The notes under the pieces: model-generated
The model's database searches: none
What the model saw: only the letters and a program-made list of their open reading frames with translations
What the model was told of the DNA's origin: nothing
Source: Cyclobacteriaceae bacterium
Lineage (GTDB): Bacteria > Bacteroidota > Bacteroidia > Cytophagales > Cyclobacteriaceae
Assembly: GCA_016786585.1 (NCBI GenBank)
Contig: JAEUUI010000002.1
Location: forward strand, 25,852 to 89,851
Direction: 5' to 3'
Length of the DNA stretch: 64,000 bases
Part shown: positions 26,163-35,135 of the stretch, piece after piece
How positions within the stretch are numbered: position 1 is the first letter of the stretch
How the letters are laid out: each line of letters opens with the position of its first letter
Made by a program: the position numbers and the translations under genes

Positions 26163-26717
26163 CTACACCGTCATGATTTCCTGCTCTTTCTTTTTCAGCA
26201 GGCTGTCGATCTTGATAATAAAGTCGTCTGTAAGCTTCTGAACCTTATCTTCTGCATTCTTCACATCATCTTCCGACACGCCTTTGATCTTGCGCAGCTG
26301 TTCGTTTGTTTCCTTGCGGATATTTCGAACGCTTACTTTTCCATGCTCGCATTCAGCGCTCACTTGTTTTACAAGCTGCTTTCTGCGCTCTTCTGTAAGC
26401 ATCGGAATGTTTACAATAACCTGCTGGCCATCGTTCTGTGGATTCAGCCCGAGGTTGGCATCGCGGATTGCTTTTTCAATTTCCTGGATTAATGATTTTT
26501 CCCACGGCTTGATGAAAATACTGCGCGCATCAGGCGTGGTCATGGACGAAACCTGGTTGAGCGGTGTCATGGCGCCATAGTAAGATACCATGATGCCGTC
26601 AAGCATGGTGGGATTGGCTTTCCCTGCCCGGATTTTGGTTAGCTCGTTCGAAGCGTGGGACAGTGCTTTTCCCATCAGGTCTTTCGCTTCTTCCAGATAC
26701 ATTTCGAGTTCTTCCAT
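26163..26717 (-). CDS. frr: Ribosome recycling factor
   Basis: A 184-residue factor that, with EF-G, splits the post-termination ribosome. The family motifs are clear: ELTKIRAGKANPTMLDGIMV, SIFIKPWEKSLI, then LTEERRKQLVKQV and VRNIRKETNEQL. The length is normal. It lies 63 nt after pyrH on the same strand, the usual bacterial arrangement. The start is the ATG at 26717. Confidence 0.98.
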   Translation of the reverse strand: MEELEMYLEEAKDLMGKALSHASNELTKIRAGKANPTMLDGIMVSYYGAMTPLNQVSSMTTPDARSIFIKPWEKSLIQEIEKAIRDANLGLNPQNDGQQVIVNIPMLTEERRKQLVKQVSAECEHGKVSVRNIRKETNEQLRKIKGVSEDDVKNAEDKVQKLTDDFIIKIDSLLKKKEQEIMTV

Positions 26718-26780
26718 AACTTTAGTTGATCGTTATTAATTATTCGCTAATCGTATTGCCGCACGTTAAACTGCTAACGA

Positions 26781-27488
26781 TTAACTGATAAGTGTTCCGG
26801 CTGTTTCACCGTTTACAATCTTCATCAGGTTTCCTTTCTGATTCATATCGAAAACAATGATCGGTAATTTATTTTCCATGCACAGCGTAAAGGCTGTCAT
26901 GTCCATGATGTTCAGATTTTTTTCGTACGCTTCCTGGAACGACAGCTTGTTATACTTCACGGCATCGCTGTGCTTTTCAGGATCTTTATCGTAAACCCCG
27001 TCTACGCGTGTTCCTTTCAATACCACATCGGCCTGCAATTCAACAGCCCGCAAACTTGCGGTTGAGTCGGTTGTGAAATACGGATTGCCAATACCGGCTC
27101 CGAAAATCACCAGGCGGCCTTTTTCGAGGTGACGGATGGCGCGTCTGCGGATGAAGGGTTCGCAAACCTGTTCCATCTTGATACCTGACATCAGGCGTGT
27201 ATAAATTCCATGACGTTCGAGCGCGCTTTGAAGGGCCATCGCGTTGATCACGGTGGCGAGCATACCCATATAATCGCCCTGTACGCGATCGATGCCAAGC
27301 GCCTCGGCCTGACCGCCCCTGAAAATATTTCCGCCTCCGATAACAATGGCCAGCTCAACCCCCTGACTGCGAACACTTTTTATTTCTTCGCAATACTGTT
27401 CGAGACGGGCCGGATCAATGTTTCCGCTTTTAGAAGAGCCCATGAGCGATTCACCGCTGAGCTTTAGGACGATGCGTTTGTATTTCAT
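26781..27488 (-). CDS. pyrH: UMP kinase
   Basis: A 235-residue amino-acid-kinase-fold enzyme that phosphorylates UMP to UDP. Motifs seen: [14 protein letters not shown] at the N-terminus, [27 protein letters not shown] and the [13 protein letters not shown] loop. The length matches bacterial hexameric PyrH, which is regulated by GTP and UTP. It is followed by frr. A TATATTTA element resembling a -7 site lies about 30 nt upstream of the ATG. Confidence 0.98.
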   Translation of the reverse strand: MKYKRIVLKLSGESLMGSSKSGNIDPARLEQYCEEIKSVRSQGVELAIVIGGGNIFRGGQAEALGIDRVQGDYMGMLATVINAMALQSALERHGIYTRLMSGIKMEQVCEPFIRRRAIRHLEKGRLVIFGAGIGNPYFTTDSTASLRAVELQADVVLKGTRVDGVYDKDPEKHSDAVKYNKLSFQEAYEKNLNIMDMTAFTLCMENKLPIIVFDMNQKGNLMKIVNGETAGTLIS

Positions 27489-27554
27489 TGAACGTAAGAA
27501 GGTAGAAAATCCCGTAAATATAATTCAGGATTGTCAGCATTTCAGGCTTTCGAA

Positions 27555-28055
27555 TCACTGAAATTCCACCAGAACGTGATTTTTTTCGACTTTATCGCCT
27601 TTTTGAACGGTCACTGATTTTATGGTGCCTTCGCCCGGAGATTTCAATACGTTCTCCATCTTCATGGCTTCCAGAATCAGCAATGGATCGTTCGCCTTCA
27701 CAACATCACCTGCTTTCACTTTAATATCGAGGATCAGGCCGGGCATGGGTGCCTTTACGGTGTTTACTTTTCCGGCCGCATGGCTGCTCATCCCTAACTT
27801 TTCAAGCAACTGGTCGAACTTGTCTTTTACCTCAACGGTGTGCAGATGATTGTTGATCTTGATCGTAAATGTTTTGGCAATGCGATCACTTTTAACAACC
27901 TCGGCCTTGTAGCTTTTCCGATTATGAAGGATGTGAAAATATCCATCCGCCAGCTGCGCGATATCCCACTGAAAGTTTTTGCCATCTACCAGCAATCCGT
28001 CAGCAGTTGACTCAACTTCAAAAACTGATTTTTTGTTTACCGTGATTGTCGACAT
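27555..28055 (-). CDS. Biotin/lipoyl attachment (biotin carboxyl carrier) protein
   Basis: 166 residues from the ATG at 28055; an upstream in-frame start would add nine unlikely residues. The C-terminal biotinyl domain has the EAMKMEN motif, in which the second Lys is biotinylated, preceded by MPGLILDIKVKAGD. The N-terminal 80 residues resemble those of carrier subunits of acyl-CoA or oxaloacetate carboxylases. No carboxylase subunit is adjacent, so the partner is unknown. TATTTTTA, close to a -7 box, ends only 4 nt before the start. Confidence 0.88.
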   Translation of the reverse strand: MSTITVNKKSVFEVESTADGLLVDGKNFQWDIAQLADGYFHILHNRKSYKAEVVKSDRIAKTFTIKINNHLHTVEVKDKFDQLLEKLGMSSHAAGKVNTVKAPMPGLILDIKVKAGDVVKANDPLLILEAMKMENVLKSPGEGTIKSVTVQKGDKVEKNHVLVEFQ

Positions 28056-28070
28056 GCTGTAAAAATAGCA

Positions 28071-28136
28071 ATTCCCCCTCACCCTTCCCTCTCCCGGGGG
28101 AGACGGTGTCCGAAGAATGAGGACGGGTGAGGGAAT
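28071..28136. repeat. CCCTCACCC/GGGTGAGGG palindromic repeat element
   Basis: CCCTCACCC (28076-28084) pairs with GGGTGAGGG (28125-28133), enclosing a small CTCCC/GGGAG stem. A related element lies at 54211-54248. Elements of this composition are dispersed in many Bacteroidota genomes. It sits between the biotin-carrier gene and the riboswitch promoter. Confidence 0.7.
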
Positions 28137-28141
28137 TATTG

Positions 28142-28149
28142 TACTTTTG
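28142..28149 (+). promoter_or_regulatory. -7 promoter element of the TPP-riboswitch transcript
   Basis: TACTTTTG matches TAnnTTTG exactly. Transcription would begin near 28156, about ten bases before the riboswitch. No good -33 TTG is visible, since that position falls in the repeat element. Confidence 0.55.
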
Positions 28150-28164
28150 CCCTGTCGAAAGACA

Positions 28165-28245
28165 AATAGGGGTGCCTAATAAAACAAGGGCTGAGATTAT
28201 ACCCATAGAACCTGATGCCGGTAATGCGGACGAAGGGAGGCAGTG
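28165..28245 (+). promoter_or_regulatory. TPP riboswitch (THI element)
   Basis: The conserved THI-box segments appear in order: AGGGGTGCC (28168-28176), GGGCTGAGATTATACCC (28188-28204), GAACCTGATGCCGGTAATGC (28208-28227) and GAAGGGAGGC (28233-28242). This aptamer binds thiamine pyrophosphate. Downstream, a hairpin GGTGCAG/CTGCGCC (28261-28280) lies 24 nt before the receptor ATG and has no T-run, so control is probably at translation. CCCCT inside that hairpin could also pair with AGGGG of the aptamer, giving an alternative fold (inference). Confidence 0.93.
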
Positions 28246-28304
28246 TTAACACGTAAGTAAGGTGCAGTCCCCTCTGCGCCTGCGGGTTAAAACAACAAAT
28301 TAAA

Positions 28305-30653
28305 ATGTTCAAAGTTTATGTAATGCTGGCAGCAATGCTATGGTCAGCAGGCGCACTGGCGCAACAATCGGTAATTACCGGAACGGTAAAAGATTCAACC
28401 AACAACCAGCCATTAACAGGCGCCACGGTGAGGTTGAATAATCAGGCAACCGGCACAAACGAGTTTGGAAAATTTCAGTTCGAAAAACTCATGCCGGGCG
28501 AGTACGTAGTGCGTGTTTCGTTTCTCGGATTTAAAGACAAAGTGGTACGTGTTACAGTTTCCGATCGTGCGGATGTTGTCGTGTATCTCGAAGAATCGTA
28601 TCAGTTAACGGATGAGCTTGTGGTCTACGCAACACGCGCGAACGACAAAACGCCAACTACCTTCACGAATGTCAATCAGCAGTCGATCCAAAAGCAAAAT
28701 TTCGGGCAAGACATGCCATTCATCCTGAACTGGACACCTTCGCTCGTTACAACATCCGATGCCGGTGCGGGAATCGGCTATACCGGAGTTCGCATCCGCG
28801 GAAGCGATGCAACGCGCATTAACGTGACGATTAACGGTATCGCGTATAACGATAGCGAATCGCAGGGAACGTTTTGGGTGAACCTGCCCGACATCTCCTC
28901 GTCAACACAAAGTGTTCAGATTCAGCGCGGGGTTGGTACATCCACTAACGGAGCTGGCTCGTTTGGTGGAAGTGTGAATGTTCAAACCATCTCGCAACAG
29001 CGTGAACCTTATGCCGAAGTAACAGCAGGCGGAGGTTCGTTTACTTCACAACGCTATACGGTGAAAGCCGGAACCGGTTTGATGAACAACAACTGGACTT
29101 TCGATGGGCGTGCGTCAAAAATTAAATCGGATGGTTATATCGACCGGGCTTCATCCGACCTGGATTCGTATTACTTCAGCGGAGGTTATTATGGAAACAA
29201 AACAATGCTTAAAGCAATTGTCTTTGGCGGGCAGGAGATAACGTACCAATCATGGAATGGAATTGATGGCGCTACAATGAAAAAGCACCGGACGTTTAAC
29301 TCCGCAGGCGCGTTGTATGATGAGAATGGAGTAATTGGCTATTACGATAACGAAATAGATAATTACCGCCAGGACCACTTCCAGCTACATCTTACTCAGA
29401 AGCTCAACCCGTACTGGAATGCTAACGTATCGCTTCACTACACGTATGGTCGCGGATACTACGAAAACTACAAGCAGGGAAAAGCGTTTGCAGATCTTGG
29501 ACTTGACGATGTTACGATTGGCGACTCAACTGTTACAGCTGGAGATTTCATCGTCCGGAAATGGCTTGATAATCAGTTTTATGGTGGAACCTTCTCGTTC
29601 AACTATGAAAAAAATAAAACTGCCCTCACAATCGGCGGAGCATACAATCAATACGCACGGGCAAAACACTTTGGTGAAATCATCTGGGCTCAGTTTGCAT
29701 CTAATTCTTCCATTCGCGATCACTATTACGAAGGAGAATCGCAAAAGAACGACTTCAATGTATATGTAAAATGGAATTATGCGCTGAGTGCCCGCTGGAA
29801 CGCGTTTGTTGATTTGCAGTACCGTAGCGTTCAGTACGAAACTTCCGGAACGGACGATGACTTGGCGCCTTACGATTTTACGGATAACCTGAATTTCTTT
29901 AACCCAAAAGCGGGTGTCAGCTATTCGCTTGGCGCAAATGATTTGTTATATGCTTCATATGCTGTCGCGAACCGTGAACCAAACCGGACTGATTATGTAG
30001 ACGGTGAAGTTAAACCAAAATCGGAGCGATTGGATAACATTGAAGCGGGTTGGCGCAGGAGTCGTGATAACTACAGCATTGAGATCAACTATTATTTGAT
30101 GAATTATACCGATCAGCTTGTACTCACCGGTAAACTCGACAACGTGGGTACCCCGATTCGCGCAAATGTAGGTAAGAGCTACCGGACGGGGGTTGAGATT
30201 TCCGGAGCGGTGCGGGTATTAGATCAACTTAGCTGGAATGCTAACCTGACCGTAAGCGCTAATAAAAACAAAGACTACGTAACTGATCCCGAAAACGGCA
30301 AGACAAAAGATACCGACATCATTCTGTCACCAAACGTTATTGCCGGTAGCCAGCTTACCTGGACTGCTTTCCCCGGTTTTCAGGTATCATTATTATCAAA
30401 GTATGTTGGCAAGCAATACCTGGATAACACCCAGACAGAAAGCCTTACGCTTGATCCGTACCTGGTGAATGATATCCGCGCCAATTACACGATTAAACCG
30501 AAAGGCGTGAGAGCCATTGATCTGAGCTTGCTGGTGAATAACATTTTTAACGAAAAGTACGAATCGAATGGAGCCACGTATGGCGATGGCGTGGCCTATT
30601 ACTTTCCACAGGCGGGCACCAATTTTCTGGCAATGGTCACACTGAAATTTTAA
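28305..30653 (+). CDS. TonB-dependent outer-membrane receptor, TPP-controlled (probable thiamine or precursor uptake)
   Basis: A 782-residue receptor with a signal peptide (MFKVYVMLAAMLWSAGALAQ), a CarboxypepD_reg-like domain (about 22-105), a plug domain (about 118-230: GVRIRGSDATRINVTINGI, then QRGVGTSTNGAGSFGGSV) and a 22-strand-type beta-barrel ending in phenylalanine (MVTLKF). The TPP riboswitch directly upstream means expression falls when thiamine pyrophosphate is abundant, so the cargo is probably thiamine or a precursor. In Bacteroides a TPP-controlled TonB-dependent thiamine receptor is established. No inner-membrane thiamine transporter or thi gene follows. Confidence 0.92.
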   Translation: MFKVYVMLAAMLWSAGALAQQSVITGTVKDSTNNQPLTGATVRLNNQATGTNEFGKFQFEKLMPGEYVVRVSFLGFKDKVVRVTVSDRADVVVYLEESYQLTDELVVYATRANDKTPTTFTNVNQQSIQKQNFGQDMPFILNWTPSLVTTSDAGAGIGYTGVRIRGSDATRINVTINGIAYNDSESQGTFWVNLPDISSSTQSVQIQRGVGTSTNGAGSFGGSVNVQTISQQREPYAEVTAGGGSFTSQRYTVKAGTGLMNNNWTFDGRASKIKSDGYIDRASSDLDSYYFSGGYYGNKTMLKAIVFGGQEITYQSWNGIDGATMKKHRTFNSAGALYDENGVIGYYDNEIDNYRQDHFQLHLTQKLNPYWNANVSLHYTYGRGYYENYKQGKAFADLGLDDVTIGDSTVTAGDFIVRKWLDNQFYGGTFSFNYEKNKTALTIGGAYNQYARAKHFGEIIWAQFASNSSIRDHYYEGESQKNDFNVYVKWNYALSARWNAFVDLQYRSVQYETSGTDDDLAPYDFTDNLNFFNPKAGVSYSLGANDLLYASYAVANREPNRTDYVDGEVKPKSERLDNIEAGWRRSRDNYSIEINYYLMNYTDQLVLTGKLDNVGTPIRANVGKSYRTGVEISGAVRVLDQLSWNANLTVSANKNKDYVTDPENGKTKDTDIILSPNVIAGSQLTWTAFPGFQVSLLSKYVGKQYLDNTQTESLTLDPYLVNDIRANYTIKPKGVRAIDLSLLVNNIFNEKYESNGATYGDGVAYYFPQAGTNFLAMVTLKF

Positions 30654-30663
30654 TTGAATTGTT

Positions 30664-30707
30664 ATGGAGATGTCACGCGGAGCGGAATCGAAGCGTGACG
30701 TCTCTAT
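30664..30707. repeat. Palindromic GTCACGC repeat element after the receptor gene
   Basis: A 15-bp stem, ATGGAGATGTCACGC against GCGTGACGTCTCTAT with two G-T pairs, and a 14-nt loop GGAGCGGAATCGAA. This is the dispersed GTCACGC-TTCGATTCCGCTC family seen between genes in many Bacteroidota. It may also work as a terminator for the receptor transcript, although the T-run is weak. Confidence 0.75.
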
Positions 30708-30748
30708 TTGTAAACAACATTCCCCCTGGTATTTCGTATCTTTACCCA

Positions 30749-31600
30749 ATGCCGCCTTCGCAACGAAATATGATTGAGTCGTTCCTGCGGCTAACGCGTG
30801 CCTGGAACCTCGTGATCATTGTATTCGCACAGTACTTTACTGCCTGGTTTCTGGCCAAAGCGGACGTGCTGCATGACTTCCGGCTTTTATTTTTATCACT
30901 TTCTACCGTGCTGATTGCGGCCGGGGGATACGTAATCAACGACTATTACGATGTAAAGATCGATGTGATCAACAATCCTTCACGGGTTGTGATCGGCCGA
31001 ACCGTTCATCGAAGGTTTGCCATCCTGTTACATGTTGTGTTGTCGGTGCTCGGAATTGCTATTGGCTTTTTGGTATCGTGGAAACTGGCAGCAGTAAATG
31101 TCCTTTCCGTTTCTATACTTTGGTTTTATTCAAATCTACTGAAGCGTCTCCCGTTCATCGGGAATTTTACCGTAGCGCTGCTCACGAGTTTTTCGATCGG
31201 CATCTTGGTCTTCCTGTATTCAACAAATGTGGGATTGATTATTGTGTACGCGGTCTTTTCGTTTTTTATGACATTGATCCGCGAGATCATCAAAGACATG
31301 GAAGATTTGAAGGGCGACAATACCTACGGTTGCAAGACGCTTCCCATTATTTGGGGAATCCGTAAAACAAAATTCTTCCTGTATAGCATTGTGGTGATTT
31401 TTTCGATCACCGTGGTGGTAATTAATTACTTCTACGTAAAGCTGCCTGTGATTTACTTTGTGATGCTGCTGTTTGTGCCGCTGGCATGGCTCACAACACG
31501 CCTTATTCAGGCGGATACCAAAAAGGATTTTGGGTGGCTGAGCAGTTTTTGCAAAGTGATCATGCTGCTTGGAATCCTGAGCATGGCGCTGATTCCATGA
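30749..31600 (+). CDS. UbiA-family prenyltransferase
   Basis: 283 residues from the ATG at 30749; an earlier in-frame start at 30659 would read through the repeat element. It has about eight membrane helices. The two Asp-rich prenyl-diphosphate/Mg motifs are NDYYDVKID and REIIKDMEDLKGD. The phrase LTRAWNLVIIVFAQYFTAW at the start matches Bacteroidota members labelled geranylgeranylglycerol-phosphate geranylgeranyltransferase. Related enzymes make menaquinone, heme O or polyprenyl lipids. The acceptor is not evident. A TATCTTTA box ends 4 nt before the ATG. Confidence 0.87.
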   Translation: MPPSQRNMIESFLRLTRAWNLVIIVFAQYFTAWFLAKADVLHDFRLLFLSLSTVLIAAGGYVINDYYDVKIDVINNPSRVVIGRTVHRRFAILLHVVLSVLGIAIGFLVSWKLAAVNVLSVSILWFYSNLLKRLPFIGNFTVALLTSFSIGILVFLYSTNVGLIIVYAVFSFFMTLIREIIKDMEDLKGDNTYGCKTLPIIWGIRKTKFFLYSIVVIFSITVVVINYFYVKLPVIYFVMLLFVPLAWLTTRLIQADTKKDFGWLSSFCKVIMLLGILSMALIP

Positions 31601-31619
31601 TTTGTGTTTTCTTTGCAGG

Positions 31620-32195
31620 ATGAAGCCTCACCGCATCGCAATTTTTGCATCCGGCAGCGGATCGAACGCTGAAGAGATCATGGCGTATTTTCAATACCAT
31701 CCATCCATTGAGGTTAAACTGTTGCTGAGTAATAACGCACAAGCCCAGGCCTTGCAACGCGCAGCGAAATTCAAGGTAAAAACATTCTCGTTTACAAAAG
31801 CTCAGTTCCGCGACAGCTATGAAGTATTAACCTGGCTCAAAGACGAAAGGATTACGCACATCGTACTGGCTGGTTTTATGTGGCTTGTGCCGGATTACCT
31901 AGTTCATAATTATCCCGGTAAGATCATCAACATTCACCCGGCCCTGTTGCCCAAATTTGGTGGCAAGGGTATGTATGGAAAGTTTGTACACGAAGCGGTA
32001 AAAGCTGCCGCTGAACTGGAAACGGGCATCACCATCCATGAGGTTAACGAGCACTACGATGAGGGAAACATTGTGTTCCAAGCAACCTGTGGCATCGAGC
32101 CGACTGACTCAATTGAGACAATCGGTCAAAAAGTGCAAAAACTGGAGCACATCCATTATCCAAAAGTGATTGAGCAGTGGATTTTAAAGCGTTGA
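31620..32195 (+). CDS. purN: Phosphoribosylglycinamide formyltransferase
   Basis: 191 residues from the ATG at 31620 (MKPHRIAIFASGSGSNAEEI). The enzyme transfers a formyl group from 10-formyl-THF to GAR in purine synthesis. The catalytic triad Asn-His-Asp is visible: N and H in INIHPALLPKFGGKGMYG, and D in HYDEGNIVFQ; the THF-binding GITIHEV is also present. It starts 19 nt after the prenyltransferase stop. The length is slightly short but normal for Bacteroidota PurN. Confidence 0.96.
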   Translation: MKPHRIAIFASGSGSNAEEIMAYFQYHPSIEVKLLLSNNAQAQALQRAAKFKVKTFSFTKAQFRDSYEVLTWLKDERITHIVLAGFMWLVPDYLVHNYPGKIINIHPALLPKFGGKGMYGKFVHEAVKAAAELETGITIHEVNEHYDEGNIVFQATCGIEPTDSIETIGQKVQKLEHIHYPKVIEQWILKR

Positions 32196-32248
32196 TCGAT
32201 AATATCTGATTTTAAAATTCCTATCTTGATAATTCAAAATCTGATCTT

Positions 32249-32473
32249 ATGAATTCAGTGCTCCTTTTATCAATGCCCGGAAATGGTGAATGGATTATCA
32301 TTTTGGCCATGATACTGATTCCTGTGTTTTGCCTGGTTGATATTTTTAAGAGCGTATTCCCGAACGATCTTACCAAATGGGCGTGGTGCGCCATGGTGGT
32401 TTTTGTTCCGCTTATCGGGGCCGTGCTTTATTACTGGTTTGGCACCGAACAAAAAGTTACCAGCAAAGGCTAA
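32249..32473 (+). CDS. Small phospholipase D-nuclease N-terminal-like membrane protein
   Basis: A 74-residue protein with two hydrophobic helices (about 14-33 and 43-64) separated by VDIFKSVFPNDLTKWAW, the pattern of the PLDc_N domain (W-x-x-V-x-x-P-x-x-G-x-x-x-Y). Such proteins are usually membrane anchors or of unknown role; there is no catalytic HKD motif. Its last 4 nt overlap the convergent thioesterase stop. Confidence 0.8.
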   Translation: MNSVLLLSMPGNGEWIIILAMILIPVFCLVDIFKSVFPNDLTKWAWCAMVVFVPLIGAVLYYWFGTEQKVTSKG

Positions 32474-32919
32474 CTTGTCTTTTTAACAATCCATTCGAAG
32501 TCGGGCGACTTCGGAAATTCTGAAAACACCTTTTTAATAAAATCATCGGGCATGGCAAGTTTGCGTAAGCGCAAATCAATCCATGCGCCATCGATCGTCA
32601 ACGTTGCTGCGAGGATACCATCTTTCTTTAAGAACGTATGGCGCAAACTCCATCGACTGTAGTCTTCTGAAGCTTTGTGCATTTCTACCGTGATCGTGAT
32701 TTGATCTTCAAGATGAATTTCCCTGCGAAATACAGCCTCTTCGCGAAATAACACCGGTCCGATTTGTAGTTCTTCGAGCTTATGCGTGGTTAGCCCGCGT
32801 TCGCTTAACAATTGCATCCGCGCAGCGGCGCCAAAATCATAATATACCGAATGGCGTAAGTGACGATTTGCATCAATATCCGCCCAGCGGATAGAAACAG
32901 GCATAGAAAATACTGACAT
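32470..32919 (-). CDS. Acyl-CoA thioesterase of the hot-dog fold (YbgC/FadM type)
   Basis: 149 residues from the ATG at 32919; nine further upstream codons are possible. The family signature is VSIRWADIDANRHLRHSVYY, with the catalytic Asp in the D-x-N-x-H motif, followed by the hot-dog helix and beta-strands (RREIHLEDQITITVEMHK, then WIDLRLRKLAMP). It hydrolyses acyl-CoA thioesters in the cytoplasm; chain length cannot be read from sequence. Convergent with the small PLDc_N gene by a 4-nt overlap. Confidence 0.88.
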   Translation of the reverse strand: MSVFSMPVSIRWADIDANRHLRHSVYYDFGAAARMQLLSERGLTTHKLEELQIGPVLFREEAVFRREIHLEDQITITVEMHKASEDYSRWSLRHTFLKKDGILAATLTIDGAWIDLRLRKLAMPDDFIKKVFSEFPKSPDFEWIVKKTS

Positions 32920-33049
32920 AGGTTCGCTGAAACTCAAAAGTAGCACTTATTATGCCTTAAACTTATCTATCGAATAGTTTTACGGTATGCGTTGTCGTGG
33001 CAAGCCAAAAAGCCGATAAAAAACTATTTCATATTTTGTACCGGATTAA

Positions 33050-33754
33050 ATGCGGCCCGTGAAACGAATACTCCTGATTGAAGATGAAAGCAGCGTAGTT
33101 TCTTTTATTAAGAAAGGACTTGCCGAGGAGGGCTATGAAGTTACCGTTGCGTTAGATGGTAATCAGGGTGTGCAGCTTGCTTTAAACCATGAGTTCGATG
33201 TAATCATCCTGGATATTATGCTGCCGGGTAAAAATGGGCTGGAGATCTGTACTGAAATTCGCACACACAACAAGAAAGTGGCGATTCTCTTCTTAACTGC
33301 GCTGGGCACAGCGGAAAATGTTGTACTCGGTTTGGAAACAGGTGCAGATGATTACCTCGTAAAACCTTTTAAGTTTATTGAACTCCTGGCCCGCGTGAAG
33401 ACGTTGCTTCGGAGAACTGAACCGGTGCAGCAAACAATTCAATCGCCCGAGCCACAGTATTTCAGATTTGCTGATGTTGAACTTGATGATTATGCCAAGA
33501 CGGTAAAACGTGCCGGCAACGGCGTTTCACTAACATCAACCGAATACAGGCTATTGCTGATGTTTATGAAAAAACCCAGACGGGTTTTGTCGCGGGCAGA
33601 CATACTTGAACAGGTGTGGGGCGTTGATTTTGATATGGGCACCAACGTGGTGGATGTATACGTTAACTACCTGCGCAAGAAGCTTGAGATAAATGGATTA
33701 CCACGATTGTTGCAAACGGTGGTCGGAATGGGCTACGTGCTAAAGGACGAATGA
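33050..33754 (+). CDS. OmpR/PhoB-family response regulator
   Basis: A 234-residue regulator. The receiver domain (1-120) has acidic residues E11-D12, phosphorylation site D55 (ILDIMLPG), T83 and K105 (LVKPF). A winged-helix Trans_reg_C domain occupies about 135-232 (LTSTEYRLLLMFMKKPRRVL, then VVDVYVNYLRKKL). The stop overlaps the kinase start (ATGA), so the pair is coupled. The phased repeats at 35136-35197, just beyond the kinase, are a candidate target for this regulator class. Confidence 0.96.
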   Translation: MRPVKRILLIEDESSVVSFIKKGLAEEGYEVTVALDGNQGVQLALNHEFDVIILDIMLPGKNGLEICTEIRTHNKKVAILFLTALGTAENVVLGLETGADDYLVKPFKFIELLARVKTLLRRTEPVQQTIQSPEPQYFRFADVELDDYAKTVKRAGNGVSLTSTEYRLLLMFMKKPRRVLSRADILEQVWGVDFDMGTNVVDVYVNYLRKKLEINGLPRLLQTVVGMGYVLKDE

Positions 33755-35121
33755 AGTCGACTACCCGCATAGCAATAGCTTTTTTCACCGTCACACTCAC
33801 CCTTATGATTGTGCTGAGCGGGGCTGTATACTATTTCGTTACCGAATACACGTACACAGATTTTTACAAGCGCCTGCAAACGCGGGCGTTGTTAACCGCG
33901 CGCATTACATTTGATAAAGATTCGTCTTCGGTAGCGTACCAGCAAATGCGTGAGCAAATCCTGGAAAAACTGCCCAGAGAGAAAGACTATATTTTTGAGA
34001 TTGTGCCCGGAAAAACCTTTACTTCCGAGAGTAAACGACTGGGCATACCCATTTCTTTTTTTGATGCGGTTAGTCGCGGAGAACCCACAAATTATCAGCA
34101 AGACCGGGTTTTTTATTCCGGCATTTTGCACCAGCACAGCGGACGGTCGTACCTCGTCATTGTGTCCGCAGAAAATTATTTTTACACCCATCACATTACA
34201 AACCTGAAGCGCAGCTTAACGGGTGTTGTAATTTTTGTGTCGCTGCTGGTATTGTTCGTATCGATTGCTTTTTCGCGGTATGTTTTCAATCCCGTGCGTC
34301 AAATCACCCGGCAGGTGAAAAATATCAGTTCAGAGAATCTGCACTTACGCCTGCAGGCCTCAATCAAAAATGACGACATCAACGAACTGAAGAATACGTT
34401 CAATACGATGCTCGACCGACTGGAGACTTCATTCGCTACCCAAAACAATTTTATAAGCAACGCTTCGCACGAGTTGGGCACTCCGTTAACAGTTATTATC
34501 GGAGAGGCCGATGTGGCATTGTCGAAAGAGCGCAATAAAGAAGAATACCAGGAAGCGATCGCTTCGATTTTGCGGGAAGCAGAAAGGCTTGAGCGAATTA
34601 CAAAATCGCTGCTTTTTCTTGCCCAAACCGGTTTTGATGGCAAGAAGCAGAAGATGGAAATTTTGCGTGCCGATCAGTTGCTATGGGATGTTAAGGAAAC
34701 TATCGACCGGATCAATCCCAAAAATAAAGTACAGGTGGATTTAAGTCTGATCCCGGATAATCCGAAAAAACTGAAAATTTTGGGTAATGCCCAGTTGCTG
34801 CACCTCGCCATTTCGAACATCGTTAATAACGCCTGTAAATATTCGTCTAACCAGGTTGTGAAGGTTTCGATCGGCACTACCGATGATCAGGTTGTTATGG
34901 TTGTGAAAGATTTTGGAATTGGTATCCCGAACGATGAACTGGAATATATCTACGATCCTTTTTTCCGTGCCTCCAATACCAAAAATTTTGAAGGATACGG
35001 TATCGGTCTGCCACTGACCCGTAATATCATTCGCCAGCATAACGGGGTTATTCTGGTGTCGTCTGTGCAACATGAAGGGACGACCGTAAAACTGTCTTTT
35101 CCGCTGGCCCTTGTTCCCTGA
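33751..35121 (+). CDS. HAMP-domain sensor histidine kinase
   Basis: A 456-residue kinase with membrane helices at about 8-30 and 155-175 flanking a periplasmic domain of about 125 residues. A HAMP linker follows (about 175-228), then the HisKA domain with H240 in NASHELGTPLTV; the usual Arg of HELRTPL is Gly here. The ATPase domain shows NIVNNACKYS, DFGIGIP and GYGIGLPLT. The gene overlaps the response regulator by 4 nt. Architecture resembles RprX/CusS/PhoR-like kinases; the signal is not identifiable. Confidence 0.95.
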   Translation: MKSTTRIAIAFFTVTLTLMIVLSGAVYYFVTEYTYTDFYKRLQTRALLTARITFDKDSSSVAYQQMREQILEKLPREKDYIFEIVPGKTFTSESKRLGIPISFFDAVSRGEPTNYQQDRVFYSGILHQHSGRSYLVIVSAENYFYTHHITNLKRSLTGVVIFVSLLVLFVSIAFSRYVFNPVRQITRQVKNISSENLHLRLQASIKNDDINELKNTFNTMLDRLETSFATQNNFISNASHELGTPLTVIIGEADVALSKERNKEEYQEAIASILREAERLERITKSLLFLAQTGFDGKKQKMEILRADQLLWDVKETIDRINPKNKVQVDLSLIPDNPKKLKILGNAQLLHLAISNIVNNACKYSSNQVVKVSIGTTDDQVVMVVKDFGIGIPNDELEYIYDPFFRASNTKNFEGYGIGLPLTRNIIRQHNGVILVSSVQHEGTTVKLSFPLALVP

Positions 35122-35135
35122 GGGTGTTGCGTAGC

